A stretch of 64,000 nucleotides of DNA from Riptortus pedestris (GCA_019009955.1 CM032233.1:89446501-89510500); one strand, 5' to 3'; positions 11,380 to 23,337 are shown, numbered from the stretch's first letter. The notes: generated by a model from the letters alone, not told the origin. Translations and numbers: made by a program.

Positions 11380-11601
11380 CATATAATATCTGAGATATTT
11401 CAAATTTTCGAAATTCTCCCCTCAAACTTGACATTTAAGTAGTTTCGCTTTAGATGCTTATATATCTCGTTTGGTGACGATCAACCAAAACTAAAGACCG
11501 CTAGAGCGGTAACAGTCATCTAGGTAGGATCGATAGACATTTGAGGAAATGTTTTCAAAACTCGCGCCATGAGCCTAATCCCCTATTTCCCTATAGAGAA
11601 A
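11380..11601 (+). mobile_element. Family A, 3' half without TA tract
   Basis: Holds GAGATATTTCAAATTTTCG, GCTAGAGCGGTAACAG, GGTAGGATCGATAGACATTT and a hairpin ending AATCTGCTAA. The TA microsatellite that normally separates these blocks is missing. Confidence 0.7.
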
Positions 11602-11941
11602 TCTGCTAAAAGATCCTCTACAAAACTGTTGTGTCTAATACGTTATTTTTTTATTTTCGCCCTCCTGTTAACCCCCTCTCTCCTTATTCGATGTCCATGA
11701 AAAGATGAGATGCAGAACTAGACCTTATAACAATCCTAAATACGAAATGTCAACATTAGGAGGGCTGCCGTTTTTGAATTATGGGTTGTACGTAAGTACA
11801 TAGTACAGACATTACGCCTAAAGTAGTCAAAATTGGTTTAGGGAAGGTGAAAACGGATAACTATCGATGAAATCTGAAAACCGAAAATTTTCGTCAGCAA
11901 CTTCCTTTACTTTACACGAGGAAATAACAAACAATATGTTT

Positions 11942-12632
11942 AACTTGTGCAACCTAAATCGTATTGGTAAACAAATCTACATCTGTCACAGACTATAGTC
12001 CACTTCCATACTTGTCCATTGCCAATACCCACATTGGTATAAGCATTGGATTTTACCATATTACCACTGCACAAGAAGATCTTGTGAAGATCTGGCCACT
12101 TACGCTTCAGGCGTCGTTTCAGGTTTTCTGGAATATGGGTAGATGAGAGTGATGCTACTAAAGGATTGGGATGTCCGGGAAGGAGAGAGTGGAATTTCAG
12201 ATATCGGAATTTTGCGAGGGTACGGACAAAAGGAATGTTGAGGTCGTTATGGAGAGTTAAATTGGATACGTAAAATGGGGAATTTGTAATTTGGAGGAGT
12301 ATTCTGGATTTGAGAGTTTGGATTTTGTAGGAATTTGATGGTTTAGTGGAATCCCAGAGTTCAAGTCCGTATGTCCATATTCGTCTGAGTAATGTTGTTT
12401 AAATCAATCGTTTGTTATGCCGTGATAGTTTAGATGTATTGTCAAGTAGTCTAAGTAGAAATCTGTACCGTCTATTCAATTCTTGTCTTTTTAATGTGAT
12501 GTGGGGTTTCCAAGTTAGTCGCTTCTCTAACGTGAGTCCTAGATTCCTAATTAGAGATTTTTGAGGAATTAGTGTGCTATTGAGAGTAACTGGAGGTCAA
12601 ATGGAACGTCGGAGAGTAAAAAATACACCGCC
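11942..12632 (-). pseudogene. LINE reverse transcriptase, C-terminal region
   Basis: The frame reads through about 230 residues with two stops. Motifs in order are VFFTLRR, PPVTLNSTLIP, LGLTLEKRLTW, RLLDNTSKLSRHNK, RRIWTYGLELWDS, then NLTLHNDLNIPFV and finally PENLKRRLKRKWPDL. This order is typical of jockey-clade ORF2 proteins downstream of the catalytic palm. One stop lies just after VFFTLRRSI and one after RHNKRLI. It is the sense half of a twin-primed insertion. Confidence 0.8.
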
Positions 12633-12639
12633 TTTTACC

Positions 12640-12930
12640 TACCCTACTACCTCATCTTCAAGTTTCATTTCATTCCTCAGTCTCTCGCTTATTTCCCTAA
12701 CTGGCAGGTGTACCACAGGGGGGGGGGATCCTAAGTCCTTTCTTATTCCTTACCTATACTGCCGACATCCCATCACATCCCGAAACTTCCTTTCTTACGT
12801 ATGCAGATGATACTGCAATCTTAATGTCTAACTCAGACCCAAATATGGCATCCGCAACTTTACAAGAACACCTAACTCTCCTAGAATCTTGGCTGACTCA
12901 GTTTTTGATTTTAACATGTTGAAAACAATT
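12640..12930 (+). pseudogene. LINE reverse transcriptase palm segment with YADD
   Basis: In the frame starting at 12704 it reads AGVPQGGGILSPF, then YTADIPS, then the catalytic box TYADDTAIL near residue 33-41 (about 12800-12826), and QEHLTLLESWLTQF before a stop. AGVPQGS-x-LSP and YADD are the RT motifs surrounding the active-site aspartates. A run of nine G at 12719-12727 replaces the usual S-V codons. A stop lies just upstream, so the piece is dead. It is on the opposite strand to its own C-terminus. Confidence 0.85.
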
Positions 12931-13193
12931 TTAATATCCGTTAAGTCTTTAATAGCCTAACTCTCTAATACCCAAAAAATTATTATTTAGCATTAAAATC
13001 TGCAAAAAACTGTTCATGCATTGAAATTATTACTAGCCGATAAAGTTATCAATACTTAATTTATTTATTAATAATTGTTCATATGTTGAATGCAATCATA
13101 AAAAAAAATGCATACGTTTTAATGTAAAACTTATTTATTATTAATCACAATGTAAGAAAATAACAGGAGATCATTATATAATTTTAGCAGATT

Positions 13194-13312
13194 TCTCTTA
13201 AGGGAAATCAGCTATTCAGATTGTACTCATGGCCCGATTTTCAAACATTTTCTTCATATGTCCATCGACCTTACCTAGAAGATGACTAAAATGATGTCCA
13301 TTCAAAATTATA

Positions 13313-13367
<55 letters not shown>

Positions 13368-14067
13368 TTTTATGTAAAAAGAGAGATCAAGATCGTTAAC
13401 GGTTGAAATCGGAGCAGGGGGAGACAAAAAGTGTGTATAACTAATCTTATTACTGATTCAATGTTCTATAAATGTTTATCTATACATATTTTCTGCAACA
13501 TGAATATTAACCGACATATTTGAATTTTTTAGTTTTCACTCTTCAATAACCCCCCCCCCACCCTAAGCATTTCATATTAAAATTAAGTTGTTATATAATG
13601 AATCACTTTACTTTAAGTTTAAATACCAAATATTGCTTTCAAGGGATCTTTATTATGCGAGATACCTACATATTCGTTGTTTGATGACATCATCAATTAA
13701 GATTTTTTGTTCTTTACTAGAAAATATTTATTTTTATCTATACCATACTCGAAATTTAACTGTTTCATTCAAGATTAAATATCATATTTGTTATTGGCTG
13801 ACGTGGAACAGTGGGAGTTTAGAGGGGAAATTCGAAAATTCAAATTATCTCCTTTATTCTGAGTCGGATCGAAAAATGTTATAGAACCAATCTTGTTAAA
13901 CTGTTGATGTTCTACAATTACAGTTTTATGAATTTTTTCGTAACTCAAATATTTTGCGAGGAATGCCTACTTTCTTGTTTGAGTCTGAATATTTGATGAG
14001 ATGAGATCGCTAGTGTGATATACCACCACGTGGGAAATCCGCTAAGTTGTCGCGGCTCCTGACGTAC
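13194..14067 (-). mobile_element. Family A copy, near full length
   Basis: It starts TTAGCAGATTTCTC with an almost intact hairpin, then TGTCCATCGACCTTACC, (TA)n at 13317-13365, a short G-run, a CCGACATATTTG block, a C-run at 13551-13560 and the terminus GTGGGAAATCCGCTAAG...CCTGACGTAC. The middle carries a second copy of the inner module (13790-13900). Confidence 0.8.
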
Positions 14068-14670
14068 TTTTGTGTGTAATGTAAATTACCTCGAAACTGT
14101 CTAAATTTATATTACACATAACGAAAAATATATAAAAAATTGAGTCGATCAAATTTTATATGGAATTTTAAACGCTATTTGAATCATGTTATAGATTGGT
14201 TTAGCTGTACTTATGAAAACGGAAGATCAAGACAAAACCTTCCCTTTTATAGAGCGACACTAATCTGAAAGCCGCTTTAAGGCCTCATAGGTCAGATCGT
14301 ATACTCTAGCTGTGCCTTTTCATCCTGACGATTAAATAAGTTGAGCCCCTTTTACTTCGCCATTGTTGAGTTGCGAAACTCTACAATGCAACCCTTAACG
14401 CTCGTCGTATGACTAAAGGCTAGAACCTAAAGGATTAAAGGAAAATGCTGGAGGGCTTAGGCAAGCACATGAGAATGTCAGCACTCTGGCCGTGCCATAA
14501 CTCGCTAATTATTTCATCGTTCAGACTAACCCGAAGTGCTTTCAGCGAACAATCGAAACATTTCACCAGCCCCATAGACGTATTCATGATTGTCTGTGAA
14601 ACAAAATATCTACTGGTTTGGTCACACAGACCCACCTCAAATGCTAAATTCCATTTCTACCAAATGAAAA
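14068..14670. other. Low-copy interval
   Basis: The base composition is more balanced around 14280-14640. Two opposite short frames (66 and 84 residues) overlap there. Neither shows a motif I know, and the plus-strand one runs into a family A terminus. Confidence 0.3.
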
Positions 14671-15608
14671 GTCCGACACGCAGGGGCTGCGTAAACTAAA
14701 CAGATTTCCCACTTGCTCTTATAATACACTTGTGATCTTATCTCATCACATATTCTCTATTTATATTTAAATAACCGATGAGTAGAAGCGGATGGGGGTG
14801 GGGTGGGGCTTACTGAAGGCAGAGTACAAGAAATTTACTCTCTTAATACTTGAGTTACAAAATAATGCATACAACAACAATTGTACAGGAGCAATAGTTT
14901 AACAAGATTGGTTTTATAACATTTTACGATCTGACTCATAATAACCGATGTATTTTAAATTTTCGATTCCTCCTCTAAACCCTCACTATTCCAGGTCCGA
15001 TTTTCACCAAAAACAATTTCTGATCTACAGAGTTGACTGAAGCGGCTGCATATCGACTATGGTATAAATCGAATAAACATTTTCGAGTAAAGAACGAAAC
15101 GTCTTAATTGATGAAGTCCTCGCATAACCTATTTGCATGTATCTCACAAAATAAAAGTTCAATGAAAACCATATTTGGTATTTAACCTTGGAATGAAGTG
15201 CTTCATGACATAATGGCTCATTGTTAATATGACATGAGTAGTGGGGTTTGCCGAAGGCAGAAAACTAAAATATGGAAATATTTCGGTTAATATTCAATAT
15301 AGAGAAAACATCTACATGACAACATTTCTAGAACATTGCATTTGCAATAAGATTGATTCTGTACAAATTTCGATCCGACACGCAATAACGGAGATATTAA
15401 GACGTTTCGAAATACCCCCTCTAAACCGACCCCATGTCCAATTTCAGCCGTTAACGAACTTGACCTTTATTTTTATATGAAAACCTTTATTTTTATATAA
15501 AAAGCTCATTTTCATCATCTCCTGGGTAGGATCGGTGGACATTTGACGACAAAATCGATCAATGAGTTCAACCTCAATAGCTGATTCCCCTTAAGGGAAA
15601 TCTGCTAA
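14671..15608 (+). mobile_element. Family A copy, two-module form without (TA)n
   Basis: It begins GTCCGACACGCAGGGGCTGC and ends with hairpin plus CTGCTAA at 15608. The inner module (G-run, paired inverted AGATAT-type blocks, C-run) is present twice, about 14780-15010 and 15230-15450, joined by a CATTTTCGAGTAAAGAACG linker. No TA tract separates TTTATATAAAAAG from the TCATCTCCTGGGTAGGATCG block, so it either lost the microsatellite or predates it. Confidence 0.8.
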
Positions 15609-16305
15609 AGGATCTCAATCCCAGTAAGTATTTACTAAGATTCAATGATTTAAAGGAATTTTTGAATTTCTTTGTCACGTGAAATGTAGTATCCTATAGA
15701 GGAAATTCGCTAAAAAACGAATTATGACTGTGAGGGTGAGATGCACGGAAGGAGGCGCGGAGCGTGACGAACGTGCTCAAATGCCAACTATGGAATCTGC
15801 TAAGGTCACCTCATTCAGGCTAAATCCCCTTCATACTTCTTATTTTTTTAGACTTCACTTTTTCGCCTCACAGCAAATCGTTCTGGCAAATTTCTCCTGG
15901 TTCGAGTGTTCAACTATGACACAACTGCCTCAGATAGTTAGAATTTCTTTCCTGCTATGTCGTTCAATCCACCAGCACTCTCGGATTACAAGTGTGTTGA
16001 AAGTACAAAGAACCAGGTGAGGTATTTTAAAACAGTTCTCAGTTTGAATTTATGTTAGCTAGAAGCGAATAGCTCACGACAGTTCTTAATTATAACACAT
16101 TGTGTAGGCCATGGAGTTACACTGCTTGGGGACCAATGGCAATATACTTAATCACAAACCAGGATGCACTTAAAAACAAGATAGCTCTGACAGTTGGTTT
16201 CAGTAACAGTATAAGTTATAATTTGCGTGGCGTATACTTTCAGTGAAAACTAAAACATTCATTCTTATGCATTAAATAAAAATGCTATGTTTTTGACATA
16301 TGTAT
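15609..16305. other. Low-copy interval
   Basis: A 98-residue frame lies at 15724-16020 but has no recognisable domain and no coding-like neighbours. I make no gene call. Confidence 0.3.
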
Positions 16306-16312
16306 ATATATA

Positions 16313-17165
16313 TATAACTAGCTAAGTTACCCGGCTTCGCCCGGGAATTCACTTGAGGCTATGGTATTTTGTTTGACAAGGCTTTAATATTTTGACATTT
16401 ACCCGTCCCATTGTTTAGGATTTACACCCGTCGTTGCTGTGGATTTGTTAATAAATAATAAATAATAATAAAATTACTTGTCCGTTAAGGCTTCAATGTC
16501 CTCAATATTTTGTATATTTCCCGTCTCCTGAGCATATTTTTTTTATAACGCAATGGACCACATAATTAAAAATAATAGAAAGTATTCTGTCTTCCAAACC
16601 ATGTATGAATAAAAGTTCAAACATGGGAAAAAAATGGAATACCGCGAATTTATACTTCAGGCCTCCCTTATAACCCCCACTCCCGTTCGATTCTAAAAAT
16701 TGAATATAACTTATAATAATGGAAGAATTAATGCTAATTCGCATTCCGAGTTTCGTTATGTTCGGTTCAATCGTTAAGCCCAATAAAATTGTTGGCTCCC
16801 GCTTTAGGTTTTAGTGTATATCTTGTTTATACTTCGTTATAAGACGAAATAATTGAATATAAAAAAAAAATACTCTAAATAAACAACGTTTGTTTAAGTG
16901 CATATTTGCCGAAAACCCATTAGGAAACGAAATATCGTTATTTTTAATTTCAGATTTCCCTTACAACCCCTACTCCTGCTCGTCCCTAGAAATGTTGATA
17001 CAGCTTATTATCATGGAGGAGTGAGTTAATGCTAATACAATACCGAGTTTTGTTTAGTTAGGTTGAATAATTTGTGCCAAATAAAATTATTGACTTCCGC
17101 TATAGTTTTTAGCGTATAATTCATTTATATTTCGGCATACGACAAAAAAGTACATGACAAAAGTT
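16313..17165 (-). repeat. Family B repeat
   Basis: A short TA tract and AACTAGCTAAGTTACCCGGC mark its tail end. The interior shows CCCGTCGTTGCTGTGG near 16429 and two module markers (CCCTTATAACCCCCACTCCC near 16668 and a CCCTTACAACCCC block near 16956) about 288 bp apart. It fades near GTACATGACAAAAG at 17165. An extra AATAATAAATAATAATA stretch lies at 16455. Confidence 0.65.
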
Positions 17166-17329
17166 AGTATAATAATAAATTAAAGACCTGCGTATAAAAA
17201 CATCCTCAAGGCATGAATGTTTTTATTCACACGATGAACTATCAAAAAAGGTCAATTATTAAATATAACTACAATATATTTGTCATAGAAATGGGTCAAA
17301 AAATAATTTGTGATCAGGTACATTGTCTC

Positions 17330-17830
17330 TTTAAGACGGGACAAGTTTCTCTCATCATTTATAAAGCCTGTCATCGTTTAATAAATTTCTAAGTCAATAA
17401 ATAAAGAAATGTGTGTTATATATTTAGATTGGTATTAAGCTAGTTAACGAAATTAATTTATGGTGTATAATTATTTAAATTTTTGGATTTTATAAAATGT
17501 ATTCATAGAAATTGATGTATTGTATAAGGAATGTATTATATATTTATGTATTTTATTTTATTTATTGCTTACAAGGATTTTCCTTATAGCATAGAGTAGG
17601 CCTCAAATAATGAGGTTACTTTTTCTATGTTAGTAGCTTATATATATAAATATTTTTACAAACTAGAATCGAGCATAACTGGCTAGAATTTACATTAACA
17701 GAATTAAATTGATAATTGCCAGAATTAATTGGCATAATATTAGAAAATTATTTATAGAATACAAAACTATTTGACGTATCCTATTATGTTAACATTTAAT
17801 GAAATAAGCCAAATGGGTACGAAGCTTTTC
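17330..17830 (+). repeat. Dispersed AT-rich repeat D, copy 1
   Basis: Shared blocks with 25005-25370 include TTTATAAA-CCTGTCATC, GGAATGTATTATATA and TTTGACGTATCC in the same order and strand. No coding potential is visible. An unrelated stretch sits in the middle (about 17540-17700). Confidence 0.5.
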
Positions 17831-18277
17831 TGGAAATGTTTTAATGAAATCCCTCAGCTTGTTTACTTATCAAGTTAGGCCAAAACAAAAGATCACGTTA
17901 TCAGTGAATTCCACTTAACTCAACAGAGCATATCTTAAGTTTGTTATCTGAAACCTCTTATCTTCGGTCTACTCTTAATAAGAACGATGCAGTACACAAA
18001 CCTAATCTAATCACGCCCTGTTTTATATCACTTTATGAATGCCAGCGAGTCAGTTCCTCGTTTTATCATTGCTTGTCTTTACGTTTATTTCATGATGATA
18101 TTCGAATAAATTGAATTTATTCTATTACGAAAAAAGAATATTATATTTATTGACTTTAAGAACGGATAACAAATGTGTTCAATGGAATTATTACATTTCT
18201 ATATATTTTATGGACATCTGAAAAACTAATAATAGAGCTTGGGTAGGAATGTAAACAAAACTAACTTCTTTAAAAAA
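17831..18277. other. Low-copy AT-rich interval
   Basis: I see no gene or shared repeat. Confidence 0.3.
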
Positions 18278-19003
18278 GTCCGTCACGCAGGGGCTGCGTA
18301 AACTAAGCAGATTTCCCACGTGAATTTTTACAATAGAGAAATCTGCATACTGGCAACACAATACCACCGTTATTAGATAATGAGAAATCTTTCAGTTAAT
18401 TAAAATAAATTTCCAACTGAAACGGCTTCTGAATTGTAAGAATAATTTATATTTTAATAACTCAAATTTTAGTAGTCCAAGAACTAAAGAAGGGCGAGGG
18501 GCAGATGAATAGAACGTATTTGCATAAATCTCACAAAGGAAGGTAAGGTAAGGTTAAAAACAACAGGTTAGAAGAAGCTTCCGCCTGAGCCGAGAAATGA
18601 CGAAGTTGGCCGACCACAGACTTCATAAAAATAAATGCAAATATCTCGGTTAATATTCAAAATAGAGAATAAATGTATATAACAATATTTATAGTAAATT
18701 TAATGTGCAATAAGATTGCTTCTATACAATTTTTCGATCCGATGCATAATAACGGAGATATTTTGAATTTTCGAAAATCCCCCCTTTAAACCCCCCCCTC
18801 CCTCTCGTCCGATTTCAGCCATTAACGAACTTGATCTGTCTTTTTACATAAAACGGTTAAATATCGAGTTTCGTAACGATCAAACAAAAATTGCGACCGC
18901 TAGAGCGTTAACAGACAATTTTAAATATACTCGTGTATATATATATATTGTAAAAAAGTAGTAAAAGTAGTATTGAATGAATCCCAAAAAAAAGTTTACT
19001 TCA

Positions 19004-19077
<74 letters not shown>

Positions 19078-19102
19078 CTTTTTTTTTTTAGAGCGTTAAC
19101 AG

Positions 19103-19160
<58 letters not shown>

Positions 19161-19265
19161 GAACGGACCTCATTTTCGTCATCTCCTGGGTAGGATCGAT
19201 GGACATTTGAAGAAAATTTTCGAAAATCGCGTCATGAGTACGACCTCAATAGCTGATTTCCTTAA
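18278..19265 (+). mobile_element. Family A copy with an internal insertion
   Basis: Starts GTCCGTCACGCAGGGGCTGC, with GCAGATTTCCCACGTG 27 bp in. C-runs lie at 18781-18803. TAGAGCGTTAACAGACA occurs at 18900-18916 and again at 19089-19105. The DNA between holds a stretch almost identical to 5625-5667 plus (TA)n 19009-19073. A second TA tract (19108-19156) precedes the normal 3' part, which ends in a broken hairpin near 19265. Confidence 0.8.
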
Positions 19266-19468
19266 GACATCTCTCTTTTTGAGAGAGAGAGATCTAATGT
19301 TACTTTCATGCCTATTTCAATATATTATATGCATAAACACGTTGTTACAAACTAAATAAGTATTATATTTGGAACTGTGACAAAATTATAAAGGTGTCTA
19401 GAACAAAAATGGAACCAATAATAACAAATTAGGACCAATAATAGATATTAGGAAAGCATTTCATTCAA

Positions 19469-20220
19469 GTCCGTCACGCAGGGGCTGCGTAAACTAAGCA
19501 GATTTCCCACGTGAATTAATAGATAAGCCTACATACTGCTAACACAACACCACTCTGAATATTAGGTGAATAAATACAAGCGGGAATAAGAAATCTTTCC
19601 CCTGCCTGTGGAAAGCGTCTCAAATGTAAACAAACAGGTCTGCCAACGGCTTTCAGTAATTGGTTTTCTCTCCGACACAGGAAAGAAAAACAATAACTGA
19701 AACATATCAGAATATAAAATATTAATTTGATTGAAAACTATGTACTATATCTAGTACTGTAATTTATAATGAATCAGAATAAATTTTATTTCAATCAATC
19801 AAATCTTAGTAGTCCAAGAATTTAAGACAGGGGGCACAAGAGCATATTTGCATGTATCTCGTATAATAAAGTTCTCTGGAAAACAATATTTGGTATCTAA
19901 GCTTCGAATAATGAGGATTATTATATAACAGAGTATTGTTCACGTAAAACGAGTAGAAGTGTGGGTTTACTGGCAGCTGAAAAGTAGAAAATGCAAATAT
20001 CTCGGTTAATATTCAAGATAGGGAATAAATGTATAAAACAATATTTATAGTGCATTTAATTTACAATATGATTTAATCTATACACTTTTTCGATCCTACT
20101 TGTAGTAACAGAAATATTTTGAATTAAAAAAATTCTCCCCCTCTAAACCCCCCCCCAGTTCGATTTCAGCCATTAACGAATCTTTCTTTTTACATAAAAT
20201 GACTAAATATCGAGTATAAA

Positions 20221-20274
<54 letters not shown>

Positions 20275-20535
20275 ACGGAAGGATCAAAAAGGCCAAACAC
20301 CTCCACTCTTAATCCACTCTTAAATTAAGAGTGGAGGTGTTTGGCCTTTTTGGTCCTTCCGTTGATGATGGACCTCCACCAGCCAGCACAAATCCAGAGT
20401 ATATATATACAGTTTTGAACGGACCTTATTTCGTCATCTCCTGGGTAGGATCGATGGACATTTGAAGAAAAATTTCGAAAATCGTGTCTTGAGTACGACC
20501 TCAATAGCTGATTTTCCTTAAGGGAATTCTGCTAA
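19469..20535 (+). mobile_element. Family A copy with hairpin element in its TA tract
   Basis: Complete ends: GTCCGTCACGCAGGGGCTGC at 19469 and a hairpin to CTGCTAA at 20535. The TA tract at 20224-20272 is broken by an insert (20273-20398), and TA resumes at 20399-20411 before CAGTTTTGAACGGACC. Confidence 0.8.
20274..20363. repeat. 40 bp perfect-type stem-loop inserted in (TA)n
   Basis: 20274-20313 and 20324-20363 are inverted copies of 40 bases with a single A/G difference, separated by a 10-base loop. Each arm contains GGCCAAACACCTCCACTC. The 3' flank to 20398 repeats GGACCTCCACC. No open frame is present. It could be a tiny foldback element or a hairpin-RNA source. Confidence 0.85.
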
Positions 20536-20554
20536 AAGATGATTTGAAAAGGCG

Positions 20555-21434
20555 AGGGGAGGTGGAGGATACTGAAGGTTGAAGACAAGAAACTATGAAT
20601 AACTCTCATAATACTTGATTTACGAAAAATGCCTAGAACAACAATTATAGACCATGAATAGTTTTAAAAGATTGGCTCTGTAACATTCTACGTCTCGACT
20701 CCATATAACGGAGAAATTTTTAAATTTTAAAATCTATTCCAGGTCCGTGTTCAGTCAGTAACAAATATGATCTTTAGTGATCACTGTAACGGAGGAGATA
20801 TTTCAGGAGCTATTTCAGCCATTAATGAATATGAACAATAGAGTTGAATTAAAGGGTTAAATATTGAGTATGACATAGATCAAATAAACATTTACGAGAG
20901 AAGAACGTAAAATCTTAATTGATGACGAAATCATACAAAGAATTTGATGTGTATCTCCCATCATTAAGGTCTCTTGAAAATAATATTTGATATTTCCACT
21001 TGAAATAATTTGGCTCACGATATAACAGCTTTTTGTTAATTTGCGTGAGTAGGAGTGGAGGTTTCTTGTATGGTGAAAACTAAAAAACCCAAAATCGAGG
21101 TTAATATTCATGATAGAGAAAATGGTTATAAAAAACTACATATATAGAACATTAAAATTTCAATAAAATTGGTTATATACAATCCTACGATCCGACACAT
21201 AACAACGAAGATTTTCAAATTTCCGAAATTCCTCCACACTAACCCCCCCCCGTTGTTGGATTTCAGAAGTTAACGAACTTGATCTTTAGTTTTGCATGAA
21301 AAGCTTACATTTTGAGTTTGGTAACAGGGCGACATAAATGTCGACCGCTAGAGTGGTAACAGACAAGTATTTAAATATAATTTTGAATGGACAACCTCTA
21401 TTGCTGATTTACATTAAGAGAAATCTGCCGAAAT
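20555..21434 (+). mobile_element. Family A copy, two-module form, 5' truncated
   Basis: Inner modules occur at 20560-20830 and 21050-21270, joined by CATTTACGAGAGAAGAACG, as in the 14671 copy. A C-run (21244-21251), the GGTAACAG-CTAGAGTGGTAAC region and a decayed end (AAATCTGCCGAA) close it. No TA tract is present. Confidence 0.7.
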
Positions 21435-22092
21435 AGTGAATAGATGACGGCCTTACTCAATCAGGTGTTATAATTCCCCCTATTAAATATAATATTTAAA
21501 AAAAAAACACAGCTAATATAACGTTATTAGATTATAGTTATTCAAAAAATTTTGAAAAAAACGCTGGGGTTCTTTCGTAAAATTTCTCTACGGTTTCTTT
21601 CAAGTCCATTTTGTATTAATTTAAATATGAAAGGAATTAGTATTCATTTTCTACCGTTTTGTATACAGGAAGTATTTTTTATGTAGTTTATGATAATTTG
21701 AGGTAGATACGTACTGAGTATTAGGGACAACCTTGAAAGTTCAGTCTCCTTTCTCCCTATCTGCCTGGTCACCCGACAACCCCCCTGAAACATTCCGTGG
21801 TTCAATTAGTACGTTATGACTAAACAAAAAATAAAAAAGACACGGCAGCAGCATATTATTTTTATTGCATCTTTTTGTTTTTAATAAAACAACTTCCTCA
21901 TTTAGACCTGCCCGCACTGTCACGGGCTGTGTTCAGAAATAAGAAAAATGAAGTTTGAAAAGTTTTGTTTCGAGAAGTAATATAATAATTAGAACCTTAG
22001 AACAGAAAGAAAACATCGGAATTTGAATATAAAAACAAAGGCTTAAAGCTGAGGATTAACTTGAATTACTGATACCAATACAAATAATAAAA
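21435..22092. other. Low-copy interval
   Basis: AT-rich and unassigned. A 60-residue minus-strand frame at 21741-21923 has no known motif. Confidence 0.3.
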
Positions 22093-22843
22093 GTCCGTCA
22101 CGCAGGGGCTTCGTAAACTAAGCAGATTTCCCAAGTGAACTTTTAGAATAGAGAAATTTCACGAAAGCCGAACAGTTACAAAAACGGCCAAACTAGTGAT
22201 CTCATCATGCCCGTTACGCTCAATAAAATATCTTGGTTAATATTCAAGATAGAGTATAAATGCATATAACAATATTAATAGTAAATTTAATTTGCAATAA
22301 GATTGGTTCTGTACAATTTTTCGATCCAACGTATAGTAACAGAGATATTTCAAAATTTCGAAAATCCACTCCCATTGGTCCCATTTCAGCCATTAACGAA
22401 CTTGACCTTTATTTTTACATAAAACGTTTAAATATCGCGTTTGGTAAAGATCAAGCAAAAATTGCGACCGCTAGAGTGTTTACAGACAGATATATATACT
22501 GGTTTCGCTCGGGAATTCATTTGGGGGCTGAATGATGGTTTTATTTGTTTTGGCAAGCCTTTACTTTCCACAACATTTTAACATTTCCCGATTTATACCC
22601 GTCGTTGCTGTGGATTTGTTAGTAATAAAATTATTTGTTAAGTAAGGCTTCACTGTCCACAATATTTTTATATTTCCCGTCTCATGTAAGTAAGTATTCA
22701 GTCCGCCAAACTGTGTTTGAATGAAACTTCCTTTCCTTGATACGGTACAAAGACCAACAGCGACTGAAAAACGTACAGAAAATGAAATATCGCGAATTTT
22801 TATTTCAGGCGTCTCTTGTATATTTGTATATATTATATATATA

Positions 22844-22889
<46 letters not shown>

Positions 22890-23012
22890 TTTTGACTGAC
22901 CTCGTTTTCGTCATCTCCTGTGTAGGATCGATTGGCGTTTGAAGAAAATATTTGAAAATCGTGTCATGAGTACGACCTCAATAGCTGATTTCCCTTAAGG
23001 AAAATCTGCTAA
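22093..23012 (+). mobile_element. Family A copy containing a family B fragment
   Basis: Starts GTCCGTCACGCAGGGGCT and ends GGAAAATCTGCTAA. It belongs to the sub-type with GCCGAACAGTTAC after the 5' end, like 54337 and 62757. The TA region opens at 22490, is occupied by family B sequence to about 22830, and continues as TA to 22887 before the normal 3' part. Confidence 0.8.
22497..22830 (-). repeat. Family B fragment nested in a TA tract
   Basis: CTGGTTTCGCTCGGGAATTC at the edge is the family B tail read backwards. CCCGTCGTTGCTGTGG follows near 22600, then the AAGACCAACAGCGACTG block. It stops in GGCGTCTCTTG and returns to TA. Confidence 0.75.
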
Positions 23013-23077
23013 AACTGGTTTGGTTAGCAAGCGTTTACTTTGGTAGTTCCAATCTTATTACTTGTTCATTTTCATTC

Positions 23078-23151
23078 CTCTTTCAGCTATTCAAGTGTCA
23101 GTCCTAAGTGAATCGTTCATTGACTATTCTTGCCGCACATTGCGAAAATGG
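23078..23151 (+). other. Possible 5' UTR and first coding exon
   Basis: A pyrimidine-rich TTCATTCCTCTTTCAGC stretch is followed by GCGAAAATGGGTAAGC. The ATG is at 23148-23150 and GTAAGC, a good donor, starts at 23152, so a first exon coding only for Met plus one base is possible. Such ATG-donor first exons with a pyrimidine start tract occur in ribosomal protein genes. No downstream exon is visible in the window, so this is a weak call. Confidence 0.2.
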
Positions 23152-23337
23152 GTAAGCTCTATTGTATAAGATTACATTTCAAAATCTCATCAGTTTTTTA
23201 ACTTTGGAATTGATTTAAAAAACAACATAAAATAACGGGTTCTTCATACTTTAACCACAAATAGTACATTACTTCACAATCATTTTGATACCTAGTTTAC
23301 CTGCTTTGGGCTGCTTCTAATGGTGATTTTGTGATTT

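Larger units (their letters stand above)
11640..12930 (-). mobile_element. Jockey-like LINE, 5'-inverted insertion
   Basis: A T-rich stretch at 11641-11655 could be the poly(A) end of a minus-strand LINE. Going upstream on the minus strand there is a reverse-transcriptase C-terminal region (11942-12632). Beyond it the RT palm segment lies on the opposite strand (12640-12930). Inversion of the 5' part next to a short 3' part is the structure made by twin priming during LINE insertion. About 40 residues between the two coding blocks are missing. Confidence 0.7.

Noticed and set aside
12574..12810. 78-residue plus-strand frame as a gene
   Set aside because: It is the wrong phase over the RT palm; the phase one base over gives AGVPQG and YADD.
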